A DNA stretch of 64,000 bases from Hyphomicrobiales bacterium (GTDB lineage Bacteria; Pseudomonadota; Alphaproteobacteria; Rhizobiales; Rhizobiaceae). The translations under genes and the position numbers were made by a program. Position 1 is the stretch's first letter. Every line of letters starts with the position of its first letter. Under the pieces are notes generated by a model. It had not been told where the DNA came from. It saw only the letters and a program-made list of their open reading frames with translations, and did not search any database. The stretch is taken from NCBI GenBank assembly GCA_900467185.1, contig UBPA01000003.1, forward strand, positions 558,001 to 622,000, given 5' to 3'. Of this stretch, positions 25,944 to 35,797 are shown in pieces.

Positions 25944-26654
25944 TCAGGTGGCGAGTGCGCCGACCGTGTTCGACGAGTCGTCCTTCGGACGTTCGCCGAG
26001 CGGCTGCGCGCCGGTCGTCATGTAGTAGATCGTCTCGGCGATGTTGGTCGCGTGGTCGCCGATGCGCTCGATGTTCTTGGCGCAGAAGAGAAGATGCGTG
26101 CAGGGCGTGATGTTGCGCGGATCTTCCATCATGTAGGTCAGGAGTTCGCGGAACAGCGAGGTGTAGATCGCGTCGATCTCACCGTCGCGCTCGCGAATGG
26201 CCTTTGCCTTTTCGGCCGAGCGGGAAGCGTATACGTCCAGCACTTCCTTCAGCTGCATCAGCGTCAGTTCGGCCAGATGCTCGATGCCGCGGGCCAGCTG
26301 CCGCGGCAGGCTGGCGCTGGAGACGGCGATGACGCGCTTGGCCGTGTTCTTGCCGAGGTCGCCCACGCGCTCGAGATCGGCGGCGATGCGGATCGATCCC
26401 ATGATCTCGCGCAGGTCGGCCGCCATTGGCTGGCGCTTGGCGATCGTCACGATCGCCTTCTCGCCGATCTGCCGCTCGGCATCGTCGAGCACGACGTCGT
26501 CGGAGATGACCTTCTGGGCCAGGCCCAGATCGGCATTGACGAGGGCGCGAACGGATTCGGCCACCATCTGCTCGGCAAGGCCACCCATTTCGGAGATGCG
26601 GCGGCTGAGGTATTTCAGGTCTTCGTCATAGACGGATGCGATATGGGTTGCCAT
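25944..26654 (-). CDS. phoU: Phosphate signalling protein PhoU
   Basis: ATG 26654 gives 236 residues. It is all-helical with two similar three-helix bundles: YDEDLKYLSRRISEMGGLAEQM opens the first, and metal-site motifs are DLGKNTAKR in the first half and ERIGDHATNIAE in the second. PhoU links the Pst transporter to PhoR and keeps the regulon off in high phosphate. It lies 55 bases after pstB. Confidence 0.96.
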   Translation of the reverse strand: MATHIASVYDEDLKYLSRRISEMGGLAEQMVAESVRALVNADLGLAQKVISDDVVLDDAERQIGEKAIVTIAKRQPMAADLREIMGSIRIAADLERVGDLGKNTAKRVIAVSSASLPRQLARGIEHLAELTLMQLKEVLDVYASRSAEKAKAIRERDGEIDAIYTSLFRELLTYMMEDPRNITPCTHLLFCAKNIERIGDHATNIAETIYYMTTGAQPLGERPKDDSSNTVGALAT

Positions 26655-26709
26655 GGATCCTGTCCTTGGAGTTCGGTCACGGGCGCAAGGCTGTCGGTCG
26701 GTCGACCGA

Positions 26710-27525
<816 letters not shown>

Positions 27526-27539
27526 TGTTTTCTACCTCA

Positions 27540-28862
27540 CTACCAGCGTCGTTCAAAGCGGCGCCGCAACAGGATTGCGCCAAGGTTCATGACCACCAGG
27601 AAGATCAGGAGCACGATGATCGCGCCGGAGGTCCGTTCGACAAATGCACGTTCGGCTTCGTTGGCCCACATATAGATCTGGACCGGGAGTGCCGTGGACG
27701 GTTCGAGCGGCGAGCCCGGGAAGTCGACCACGAAGGCCACCATGCCGATGAGAAGCAGCGGCGCGGTTTCACCCAGCGCATGCGCCAGGCCGATGATGGT
27801 GCCCGTGAGGATACCCGGCATGGCGAGCGGCAGGACGTGGTGGAAGATGGTCTGCATCTTCGAGGCGCCGAGGCCGAGGGCCGCGGCCCGGATGGACGGC
27901 GGCACGGCCTTCAGTGCCGCACGCGTGGCGATGATGATGGTGGGCAGCGTCATCAGTGTGAGGACGAGACCGCCGACGAGGGCTGCCGAGCGCGGCATGC
28001 CGGCGAAGTTGATGAAGATCGACAGACCGAGCAGACCGTAGACGATGGAGGGAACGGCCGCGAGATTGTTGATGTTGACCTCGATGAGGTCGGTCAGCTT
28101 GTTCTTCGGCGCGAACTCTTCGAGGTAGATCGAGGCGGAGACCCCGATCGGCAGCGACAGCGCCAGCACGATCAGCATCATGTAGAGCGAGCCGAGCGCG
28201 GCGACGCCGATGCCGGCGGCTTCGGGACGCGAGGAGGCGCCCGAGGTGAAGAGGCCCGTGTTGAACGACTTCGTCATCGCGCCGTCCTGCGACAGCGTCT
28301 GCATCCAGCCGAGCTGCTTGTCCTTCACCTTGCGGTTGGCCTCGTCCACCGTCACGTCGATCTGGCCCTTGTTGGCCGAGTCGATGTTGCCCTCGGCCAG
28401 CAGCGCCACCGGCACCGTCTGGCCGATGATGGCCGGGTTGGCGACGACGACGTCGCGAAGCTGCGTACGGGCGCTTGCCGAAACCATGTCGGTCGCCAGC
28501 TTGACGTCCGCCCGGTTGGCCGGGTCCAGACCCAGCTTCTGCACCAGCGCATCGCGCACCAGCAGCGGATAGTTCGCCGTCATCAGCTTGCCAGGATTGG
28601 TCGCCCGTTCGTTCTTCGGGTCGATGACCTGTTCGCTGAAGGTGATCGGCAGGACGATCTCGGTCTGCAGGAAGGCCGTGTAGCCCTTGGACACGACGGT
28701 CCAGAGCAGAAGGCCGAGGAAGAAGATGCCGATGGAGATCGCGCCGATGCCATAGGCCCGGAAGCGGCGTTCTGCGGCGTAGCGGCGCTTGATGCCGATA
28801 TCGCGACGGGTGGATGCGGGACGCTGCGACGCACCGGCGAGCGATGAGGTCATGTCGGTCAT
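27540..28862 (-). CDS. pstA: Phosphate ABC transporter permease PstA
   Basis: A 440-residue protein, longer than the enterobacterial form (about 296) because of an extra N-terminal part. After a first membrane helix (about 36-58) there is a periplasmic insert of roughly 130 residues before the five-helix permease core. The ABC-coupling EAA loop is visible as ALGLGASKMQTIFHHVLPLAMPG. The start overlaps the pstC stop codon by 4 bases. The long form is common in alphaproteobacteria. Confidence 0.94.
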   Translation of the reverse strand: MTDMTSSLAGASQRPASTRRDIGIKRRYAAERRFRAYGIGAISIGIFFLGLLLWTVVSKGYTAFLQTEIVLPITFSEQVIDPKNERATNPGKLMTANYPLLVRDALVQKLGLDPANRADVKLATDMVSASARTQLRDVVVANPAIIGQTVPVALLAEGNIDSANKGQIDVTVDEANRKVKDKQLGWMQTLSQDGAMTKSFNTGLFTSGASSRPEAAGIGVAALGSLYMMLIVLALSLPIGVSASIYLEEFAPKNKLTDLIEVNINNLAAVPSIVYGLLGLSIFINFAGMPRSAALVGGLVLTLMTLPTIIIATRAALKAVPPSIRAAALGLGASKMQTIFHHVLPLAMPGILTGTIIGLAHALGETAPLLLIGMVAFVVDFPGSPLEPSTALPVQIYMWANEAERAFVERTSGAIIVLLIFLVVMNLGAILLRRRFERRW

Positions 28863-30343
28863 TCGTACTGTTCCCGGTATTTGCGCACGATGTAGAGCGC
28901 GTAAATGTTGAGGCAGAGCGTGATGGCAAAGAGCGTGATGCCGAGCGCGAAGGCGACGAGGGTCTGGGGAGAGGTGAACTCCAGGTCGCCCGTCAGCTGG
29001 TTGACGATCTTCACCGTGACGGTCGTCATCGGCTCGAAGGGGTTGATCTGCATGCGGGCGGCGACACCGGCCGCAAGAACCACGATCATGGTCTCGCCGA
29101 CGGCGCGGGATGCCGTGAGCAGAAGCGCACCGACGATGCCTGGAAGAGCGGCAGGAAGGACGACGCGCTTGATGGTTTCCGACCGCGTGGCACCGAGGCC
29201 GAGCGAACCGTCGCGCAGCGAGCCGGGAACCTGCGTGATGATGTCATCCGACAGGGAGGACACGAAGGGGATCAGCATGATGCCCATGACGATGCCGGCG
29301 GTGAGAACGCTCTGCGCCTGGATGAAGCTGGCATAGTTGCCGGTGACCAGGCCGTTCAGCTGGCCCGAGATATCGCGCAGGAACGGGCCGACCGTGACGA
29401 GGGCGAAGAAGCCGTAGACGATGGTCGGAATGCCGGCGAGGATTTCGAGCAGCGGCTTGGCGATCGAGCGCACCGTGTTGCTGGCATATTCCGCCATGTA
29501 GATGGCGGCGAAGAGGCCGATCGGCACGGCGAAGAGCATGGCGACGAAGGCGATGTAGAGCGTGCCGGCAAGAAGCGGCAGGAGGCCGAACTGCCCGGCC
29601 TGCCCCGCCTGGCCGGCGGCGGCGAAGCGCGGATCCCAGACCGTGCCGAAGAAGAACTCCATCGGCGACACGGAGGCGAAGAAGCGCAGGGCCTCCGACA
29701 GCATGGAACCGATGATGCCGACGGTGGTCAGGATGGCGATGGAGGATGCGAGGATCAGGCCGCCGAGAATGACCTGCTCCACACGGTTGCGGGCCCGGAA
29801 GCGCTGCGAGATGCCGCGGAGCGCCAGGAGCGTTCCGCCGATGGCCAGCAGCAGCACGACCCCGGCCATGGCGAGATGGCTGTTTGCCGTCATCCTGTTG
29901 AAGGTCGTGGCGGACTCGATCATCCAGGGCTCGCCGGCGCCAGCCAGCGGAATACCCTTGGCACCCATGGCGTCGCGAAGATTGATGGAGCCGCTGTCGA
30001 GCGCACTGCGCTCGGCGTCCGAGAGAAGGGCGAGACCGCGGGCAACCGACTTGACCTGGCCGAGCGCAAGCTGGGCAGGAGCGTTGCCCTGGTTCAGGAC
30101 CTCTGTCGGAAGATGGAAGAGCACGCTGCGATCGATCATCGGCGGTGCGGCGACGAGCCAGACGGCGAGCACGACGAGCGACGGAAGCAGGGCCCAGATG
30201 GCAGCGTAGCTGCCGTGGTAGCCGGGCAGAGAATGCAGCGAGGATAGCTTGCCGCCGGCCGTGGCCATGGCCCGCGATCGCCCCATGACGAAGGCGGATG
30301 CGCCGACGAGCAGGACGAGGAGAAAGAGGAGAGAAGCGCTCAT
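28859..30343 (-). CDS. pstC: Phosphate ABC transporter permease PstC
   Basis: The 494-residue protein has an N-terminal extension with two extra membrane regions (about 1-60 and 140-160) before the permease core. The coupling loop reads SLGLGATRSETIKRVVLPAALPG. The FFGTVWDPRF motif before the core is typical of PstC. It pairs with PstA to form the phosphate channel. There are 140 bases between pstS and pstC, containing a strong hairpin. Confidence 0.95.
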   Translation of the reverse strand: MSASLLFLLVLLVGASAFVMGRSRAMATAGGKLSSLHSLPGYHGSYAAIWALLPSLVVLAVWLVAAPPMIDRSVLFHLPTEVLNQGNAPAQLALGQVKSVARGLALLSDAERSALDSGSINLRDAMGAKGIPLAGAGEPWMIESATTFNRMTANSHLAMAGVVLLLAIGGTLLALRGISQRFRARNRVEQVILGGLILASSIAILTTVGIIGSMLSEALRFFASVSPMEFFFGTVWDPRFAAAGQAGQAGQFGLLPLLAGTLYIAFVAMLFAVPIGLFAAIYMAEYASNTVRSIAKPLLEILAGIPTIVYGFFALVTVGPFLRDISGQLNGLVTGNYASFIQAQSVLTAGIVMGIMLIPFVSSLSDDIITQVPGSLRDGSLGLGATRSETIKRVVLPAALPGIVGALLLTASRAVGETMIVVLAAGVAARMQINPFEPMTTVTVKIVNQLTGDLEFTSPQTLVAFALGITLFAITLCLNIYALYIVRKYREQYE

Positions 30344-30417
30344 GGTCTGGGTCCCCCGGTCGTTTCACGACATCGCATGCTGCAAGATCGGACGCCGGCC
30401 ATTCGAACGTTGGGGCT

Positions 30418-30445
30418 CCCGCACGGCGCTCAGGCGCCGTGCGGG
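30418..30445 (-). other. Stem-loop between pstS and pstC
   Basis: A perfect 12-base stem, CCCGCACGGCGC (30418-30429) and its complement (30434-30445), with a 4-base loop and no T run. Its position after the binding-protein gene fits an mRNA-stabilising element that lets PstS be made in excess over the membrane parts. Confidence 0.6.
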
Positions 30446-30483
30446 GTGATCCTTAAGAGACCGGGTCTCCGGATCGGCTCCTA

Positions 30484-31518
30484 TTACAGCAGCGTGCCGT
30501 CGGTAAAGGCCTTGCGGTCGGCTTCGCGCTCTGCGTCCGGTGCGGACACGAGACCATAGGCCGACAGCGGGCTTTCCGGGCCGACCATCTGGTCGTCGAG
30601 GAAGAATTCGACGAATTCCTTCAGGCCGGGGATAACGCCGAGATGCGCCTTCTTGACGTAGAAGAACAGCGGGCGCGAGACCGGGTATTCGCCCGAAGCG
30701 ATCGTTTCCGTGGAGGGAACGACGCCGTTGACGGTCGCAACCTTCAGCTTGTCGGCATTGTTTTCATAGAAAGCGAGACCGAAGACGCCGATGCCGTTCT
30801 TGTTGGCAGCGATGCGGGCCAGGGTTTCCGTGTAGTCGCCATCGATGTCGACAGCCTTGCCATCCTTGCGAACGGCGACGCAGGTGCGGGCCTGTTCCTT
30901 GGCGTCGGCAACGGCCGCCTTGATGACGTCTTCGGCGCCGGAAGCCTTGCAGCCTGCATGAAGGATCTTCTCTTCAAAGACTTCGCGCGTGCCGTGCTTT
31001 TCGCCCGGGATGTAGGCGGCAATGTCGGCGTCCGGCAGGTTCTTGTTGACCTCGGACCACTTCGTGTAGGGGTTCGCGACGAGCTTGCCGTCGACGACGA
31101 CCTGGGCTGCGAGGCCGAGATAGAGGTCCTTCGGCTCGAGCTTCAGGTCGGCATTGCCGCTGTCGGTGGCGAACACGATGCCGTCATAGCCGATCTTGAC
31201 TTCCTGCACTTCGGTCACGCCGGCCGACTTGCATTCCGCCAGTTCGCTGTCCTTGATCTTGCGCGAAGCATTGGCGATATCGATGGTGTCGGGGCCGACG
31301 CCCTTGCAGAATTCCTTGAGGCCGGCGCCCGTGCCGCCGGATTCGACGACCGGCGTCTTGAAGTCGGGGAAGGTCTCGCCGAAGGTTTCGGCAACGATCT
31401 TGGCATAGGGAAGAACGGTGGACGAACCAGCGATCTGGATCTGGTCGCGGGCAGCAGCAGCGCCAGCAAAGGCGACGGAAGCCACCAAGGCTGCAGCAGT
31501 CAGTTTCAGGGCGTTCAT
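30484..31518 (-). CDS. pstS: Periplasmic phosphate-binding protein PstS
   Basis: The 344-residue protein has a signal peptide ending near AGAAAA (residue 22). The mature N-terminus QIQIAGSSTVLPYA holds the phosphate-binding loop, and VESGGTGAGLKEFCKG and NASRKIKDSE are also PstS elements. It captures phosphate in the periplasm for PstCAB. It is the first gene after the PHO box and should be strongly induced by phosphate starvation. Confidence 0.96.
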   Translation of the reverse strand: MNALKLTAAALVASVAFAGAAAARDQIQIAGSSTVLPYAKIVAETFGETFPDFKTPVVESGGTGAGLKEFCKGVGPDTIDIANASRKIKDSELAECKSAGVTEVQEVKIGYDGIVFATDSGNADLKLEPKDLYLGLAAQVVVDGKLVANPYTKWSEVNKNLPDADIAAYIPGEKHGTREVFEEKILHAGCKASGAEDVIKAAVADAKEQARTCVAVRKDGKAVDIDGDYTETLARIAANKNGIGVFGLAFYENNADKLKVATVNGVVPSTETIASGEYPVSRPLFFYVKKAHLGVIPGLKEFVEFFLDDQMVGPESPLSAYGLVSAPDAEREADRKAFTDGTLL

Positions 31519-31584
31519 GGAATTCTCCCGGATGGGCTTGTGTGGGTGCGCTAGAGTGTCAGCGCTCGCTTTCGCCGTTTATTC

Positions 31585-31615
31585 GCATCGGCCGTCATTC
31601 ATTAGCGGCCGATGC
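31585..31615. other. Inverted repeat in the pstS leader
   Basis: GCATCGGCCG (31585-31594) and CGGCCGATGC (31606-31615) are perfect 10-base arms around an 11-base loop that contains TAATGA on the pstS strand. It lies between the PHO box and the pstS start, so it could be a 5' leader hairpin or a second protein site. Confidence 0.5.
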
Positions 31616-31626
31616 CACAAGCTTTT

Positions 31627-31655
31627 ATGTCAAGTTGACGAAAGATTTATGACAG
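31627..31655 (-). promoter_or_regulatory. PHO box with three repeats upstream of pstS
   Basis: On the pstS strand three 7-base units, CTGTCAT, CTTTCGT and TTGACAT, are each separated by 4 bases (AAAT, CAAC). The first agrees perfectly with the PhoB half-site consensus and the 11-base periodicity is exact. It ends 108 bases before the pstS start and should be bound by phosphorylated PhoB to activate pstSCAB-phoUB. Confidence 0.85.
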
Positions 31656-31714
31656 CCCATCTCATTGAATTTTCTTGATTTTTGTTCCGAGAGCCGGATT
31701 CGTACGATATTCCG

Positions 31715-32980
31715 TCAGAAACGGACAGTGAAAACGGTTCCCTCGCCCAGAACCGAACGGACGATCAGCCGTGCGCGATGCCGGGTGAGGATGTGTTTGA
31801 CGATCGCAAGCCCCAGACCAGTGCCTTTCTTCGAGCGGCTGGCCTCCACGTTCACCCGGTAGAAACGTTCGGTGATGCGCGGGACATGCTCGGCAGGAAT
31901 GCCCGGCCCGTGATCACGCACCGAGACCTCGACCGGATCTCCCCCGCCGCCCGACACGGTAACCTCGACGGTCTTGCCGTCCTGCCCGTACTTGCAGGCA
32001 TTTTCCATCAGGTTCTCGAACACCTCGATCAGCTCGTCGCGATCCCCCTGAACCACGACGGGCGATGACGGAATATCGAGCGAGATGGTGATGCCCAAGT
32101 CCTGGGCGAGCGGTCCCAGCGTGTCGCAGACATGGCTGAGCAGCGGTCCGATCGCCACCTCCTGCTCGGGAGCAATGTGGGATTTCAGCTCGAGGCGGGA
32201 AAGCGACAGCAGGTCGTCGACCAGGCGGCTCATCCGCGTCGCCTGCTCCAGCATGATGCCGAGAAACCGCTCATGCGCCTTCACATCGTTGCGCGCCGGC
32301 CCCTGCAGCGTCTCGATGAAGCCGCGCAGGGAGGCGAGCGGCGTGCGCAGTTCGTGGCTGGCATTGGCGACGAAGTCGGAGCGCATGCGATCGATGCGGC
32401 GCGCCTGCGAGATATCGCGATAAGAGACGACATAGACGGTATCGCGGTTTTCCGGCGTGGATGCCGGCCCGGGCTGAGCAGCCGACAGCGCGGCCGGCGC
32501 GACGCGAACGATATAGACGGCTTCTGACGGCAGACGCTCGGAATGTTCGATCTGGTTGATGCGGCCGGTGGCGATGGTTTCGCGCACCATATCGAGGATG
32601 CCCGGCGAGCGAACCCGGCCGGACAAGTCGGAATTGGCAGGAATGACGCCGAAAGCCTTCTCGGCGGCCTGGTTCTGGAAGAGCACGCGCTCATCCGGTC
32701 CGATGACGAGCACCGGCATGTCCAGGGCGTCGAAGCCGGCTTCGAGCGTCACCAGTTCGGCCTCGCCGGTCGAGGGCAGCGGCTCGATGGATGCGGGCGG
32801 TGCGGGTGCTGCAGGTTGCCTCAGGAGAGCGGCGACGAGGATGATCCAGAATGCGCCGGCAAGCACGGCGTGGCCGCTGGTCGCGCTCAGCCCGGCGCAG
32901 CCGGCAAGCGTCAGGCCGATCAGCCATTTCTCCGCCCAGATGCGGGTGGCCATCGTCCGCCAATATGTCGTTTCCTGCAC
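31715..32980 (-). CDS. phoR: Phosphate sensor histidine kinase PhoR
   Basis: I favour GTG 32980 (GGGAGG upstream; 421 residues); ATG 32953 is the alternative. Two short membrane helices lie near the N-terminus, then a PAS domain (about 85-190; MPVLVIGPDERVLFQNQAAE), a HisKA dimerisation helix with the phospho-acceptor His in NASHELRTPLASL, and an HATPase domain with NLMENACKYG, DHGPGIP and KGTGLGLAIV. It phosphorylates PhoB under phosphate limitation. It is upstream of pstS in the same direction and divergent from ppk2. Confidence 0.94.
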   Translation of the reverse strand: MQETTYWRTMATRIWAEKWLIGLTLAGCAGLSATSGHAVLAGAFWIILVAALLRQPAAPAPPASIEPLPSTGEAELVTLEAGFDALDMPVLVIGPDERVLFQNQAAEKAFGVIPANSDLSGRVRSPGILDMVRETIATGRINQIEHSERLPSEAVYIVRVAPAALSAAQPGPASTPENRDTVYVVSYRDISQARRIDRMRSDFVANASHELRTPLASLRGFIETLQGPARNDVKAHERFLGIMLEQATRMSRLVDDLLSLSRLELKSHIAPEQEVAIGPLLSHVCDTLGPLAQDLGITISLDIPSSPVVVQGDRDELIEVFENLMENACKYGQDGKTVEVTVSGGGGDPVEVSVRDHGPGIPAEHVPRITERFYRVNVEASRSKKGTGLGLAIVKHILTRHRARLIVRSVLGEGTVFTVRF

Positions 32981-33203
32981 GCGTCCTCCCGACTGTCGCT
33001 GCCTGCCGGAACGGGCCGGAGCCGACAGGCCCGTCCCATCACACCTGTTGGCCGGTGCGGCGACATGCAGCATGTAACCCGGCTTCATGACATGATTTTC
33101 ACGGTGCGCTTGAAATCGCAATGGACTTATGGCCTGCTCCCCAGCCACGGCGGCGACCGGCCTTTCCGGCTCGGCCCCGCCCGCCACACGGGAGATGAGC
33201 AGC

Positions 33204-34079
33204 ATGGACGACATCAAGCCGGTCGAGATCGTCATCAACGGGAAGACGCGCCTGTTCGACGTCGACACGCCGGAGCTGCCGGACTGGATCACGAAATCCG
33301 CCATGGCCTCCGGCGGCTACCCCTATGACAAGAAGCTGAACAAGGACGTCTTCAAGGCCGAGCTGGAAAAACTGCAGATCGAGCTGGTGAAGGTGCAGAC
33401 CTGGCAGCAGGCGAGCGGCAAGCGCGTCATCGTGCTGTTCGAGGGCCGCGATGCGGCCGGCAAGGGTGGCGCGATCCACGAGACGCGCGCCTATATGAAC
33501 CCGCGCACCGCACGGATCGTCGCGCTGACCAAACCGACCGAGACGGAAAGCGGGCAGTGGTATTTTCAGCGCTACGTCTCGCATTTCCCGACGAAGGGGG
33601 AGTTCGTGCTGTTCGACCGGTCCTGGTACAATCGCGCCGGCGTCGAGCCGGTCATGGGCTTCTGCACGCCGGCGGAGTACGAGCATTTTCTCAAGCAGGT
33701 CCCGCCCTTCGAGAAGCTGATCGTCGACGAGGGCATCGTGCTCTTCAAGATCTGGCTGGAAATCGGGCAGGAAATGCAGCTGATGCAGTTCCACCAGCGC
33801 CGCCACGATCCGCTGAAGGTGTGGAAGCTCTCGCCCATGGACATCGAGGCCCTGTCACGCTGGGACGACTATACCGAGAAGCGCGACCGTATGCTGAAGG
33901 AAACCCACAAGGGCAAGGCGCCGTGGACCGTGATCCTCGGCAATGACCGTCGTCGCGCCCGCCTGAACCTCATCCGCCATATCCTGACCCACCTCGACTA
34001 TACCGGGAAAGACGAGAAGGCGATCGGCGAGATCGACCGCAAGATCCTCAAATCGGAACACCATTTTCTCAAGTCGTGA
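33204..34079 (+). CDS. ppk2: Polyphosphate kinase 2
   Basis: ATG 33204 (291 residues) is chosen because GGAG is 9-10 bases upstream; an ATG at 33195 would be too close. The kinase core carries Walker [14 protein letters not shown], then [12 protein letters not shown] (Walker B and lid), typical of PPK2. These enzymes use polyphosphate to phosphorylate nucleotides, or the reverse. The match is to single-domain PPK2. Its position directly beside phoR links phosphate sensing with polyphosphate turnover, although no clear PHO box was found before it. Confidence 0.93.
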   Translation: MDDIKPVEIVINGKTRLFDVDTPELPDWITKSAMASGGYPYDKKLNKDVFKAELEKLQIELVKVQTWQQASGKRVIVLFEGRDAAGKGGAIHETRAYMNPRTARIVALTKPTETESGQWYFQRYVSHFPTKGEFVLFDRSWYNRAGVEPVMGFCTPAEYEHFLKQVPPFEKLIVDEGIVLFKIWLEIGQEMQLMQFHQRRHDPLKVWKLSPMDIEALSRWDDYTEKRDRMLKETHKGKAPWTVILGNDRRRARLNLIRHILTHLDYTGKDEKAIGEIDRKILKSEHHFLKS

Positions 34080-34130
34080 TGTGCTGACGTCATCGGAAGG
34101 CGGCGCCGGGATCCGGGGCCGCCGTTCCCG

Positions 34131-35423
34131 TCACTGTCCGGGCAAGAGCCGGATGGCGTAAAGATCGAGGCTGCCGCCATTGGCGGTGACGTCGCTGTTG
34201 ATCAGGATCCGGCCGGGGGCGTTTGGCGACATCGTCCGGTCGAAGCTGATCTTGAAGAGCATGTCGCTCTTCTCGTCGTTGACCGTGAACCGATGACGGC
34301 CGCAATCGCCGAGGGTCGCGAAGTCGCACTCCACGGAAAACTGGGTCGGCTTGCCGTTTGCCGACTGCACGCTGAGGGCAAGGGTCGAGGTCTGTCCCGA
34401 CATGCGCTGCAGCGCCGACGCCGGGACGTCGATGGCGACGTTGCCGCTGACGTCGCCGGTACCCGATGTGATGCGCAACCGGGCTCCGCCCTCGTCGCGC
34501 ACGACCTCGGTCCGGACGCGCGCCCCCGGCGCTACGCCGCTCGTCGCGGTCGGCAGATAGAGATCGATCCAGTCCGCCGTGAAACCCGCCTGGGCGCCGA
34601 GCGTTCGCAGGCCCGCGCCACCATCGAAATCCTCGGCGGCCACGGTCGGCGGCAGCGCCGGCTGGCCCTGCGGCCGCTCGAGCAGACCCGTGCTCATCAC
34701 CCACCAGGTTGCACTGCCGACGGCTGCCACGAGCACGGCCACGACCATGAGAATGGAGGCGATCCGCCCGCCGCGGCCGCGGCGTCTGCGCGGCACCAGC
34801 GGCTCTGCCCCGGGTAGGCCGAGATCGTTGACGGCATCGCGCGCCTGCGCGCCCGGCCGCTTGGCATCGCGCACCGGCGCCACCATCGGCGTCGGCGCTT
34901 CGGTGAACGGCGCATCCTCGCGATCGCGGTGCTGCTCTTCGCGCTGCGACCGGACATCTGCACGCGGCCCATCGACAGACGGGGCATCGAACGAAGGACC
35001 GTCGCTGCGAGACGACGGACGCTCGGGGATCACATCCGCAAATCCGGGCTCCTGGCGCTCCGCCTCGCGCCCGCGCCCACGCGGCTCGGCACGGGAAACG
35101 CCGACAGTCGTCGCGTCGGGCTCGGCGGCAAATGCGGGATCTTGCGAAGCCGCCGGGGCGGGAGAGATCGGGGCCGGAGAGACGGGAGAGGGAACGACCG
35201 AGAGATCGCGAAGCGCCGCCCGCTCCTGCTGTTCGATCGCGTGGATGGTGACTTCCAGCCGATGACGCTGCTGGGCGACGACGGTTTCGTCAAGGACATT
35301 CTGCTTGCGCAAGCCGGCTTCGAGGGCATTCCGCGCCGACTGGTAGATCCGCGCGCGGGTCTCCGCACTTGCCCGGTCGGAGCGCTCCAGCGCCTGCTTG
35401 ATGGCCGTTTCCAGTCCGCTCAC
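34131..35423 (-). CDS. Conserved-type hypothetical protein, one membrane helix
   Basis: The start at GTG 35423 with AAGGGG 5 bases upstream gives 430 residues. Residues 1-70 are helical and probably coiled (ALERSDRASAETRARIYQSA; LEVTIHAIEQQERAALRDL). A long acidic, Pro-rich and Arg-rich linker follows to about 225. A single membrane helix sits near 228-250, preceded by RRRRGRGGR. The C-terminal 170 residues are a beta-rich domain with strands such as RLRITSGTGDVSGNVAIDVP, possibly periplasmic. I do not recognise the family. It is convergent with ppk2. Confidence 0.75.
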   Translation of the reverse strand: MSGLETAIKQALERSDRASAETRARIYQSARNALEAGLRKQNVLDETVVAQQRHRLEVTIHAIEQQERAALRDLSVVPSPVSPAPISPAPAASQDPAFAAEPDATTVGVSRAEPRGRGREAERQEPGFADVIPERPSSRSDGPSFDAPSVDGPRADVRSQREEQHRDREDAPFTEAPTPMVAPVRDAKRPGAQARDAVNDLGLPGAEPLVPRRRRGRGGRIASILMVVAVLVAAVGSATWWVMSTGLLERPQGQPALPPTVAAEDFDGGAGLRTLGAQAGFTADWIDLYLPTATSGVAPGARVRTEVVRDEGGARLRITSGTGDVSGNVAIDVPASALQRMSGQTSTLALSVQSANGKPTQFSVECDFATLGDCGRHRFTVNDEKSDMLFKISFDRTMSPNAPGRILINSDVTANGGSLDLYAIRLLPGQ

Positions 35424-35733
35424 GGTTACCCCTTGCCACCTTGGGCCTGCGTTTCGGGCATCCGTGAAGGTCGGCGCCGATAACAGGAAAGCACGTTCAC
35501 TTTTCGGTAACGATTGCCGTCCCGTTACGCAAGTCCGCGAAAGGCACATAGGCGGGTATGAGCGCCTTTCCAGCATTTTCCACCAGGGTTCGCCGGGCAA
35601 AGCCGGCTTCAACCATCTGAAATGCAACGCATCTGGGGGATCGTGGTACAACCGATGTCGGATGTCGCGCGCGTGGGAAAAGGATGTCCGCAACGCCCCG
35701 GGGCCTTGCCACCGTCTGCCGTGAACATCCCCC

Positions 35734-35782
35734 TTGTCAGACCCGCCATCCCGCGGCTATCTTCCGTTTACGCAAACGTCAA
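35734..35782 (+). promoter_or_regulatory. Promoter and dyad operator of the nitronate monooxygenase gene
   Basis: TTGTCA (35734-35739) and CTATCT (35757-35762) are 17 bases apart. Immediately after lies the dyad CGTTTACGCAAACG (within 35764-35782), placed at the expected transcription start as a repressor site would be. Its reverse complement, TTGACGTTTGCGTAAACGG, resembles the fadD site at 44269. The remainder of the 374-base gap from 35424 shows no gene. Confidence 0.55.
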
Positions 35783-35797
35783 TCAAGAGAGAGCACC

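Noticed and set aside
28814-30247. A 477-codon + strand frame antisense to pstC
   Set aside because: Highly charged repetitive composition with no domain, opposite a complete pstC.
33061-33120. A possible PHO box (ATGACAT-GATT-TTCACGG) before ppk2
   Set aside because: Only the first half-site fits; the second has too few matches to support PhoB control.
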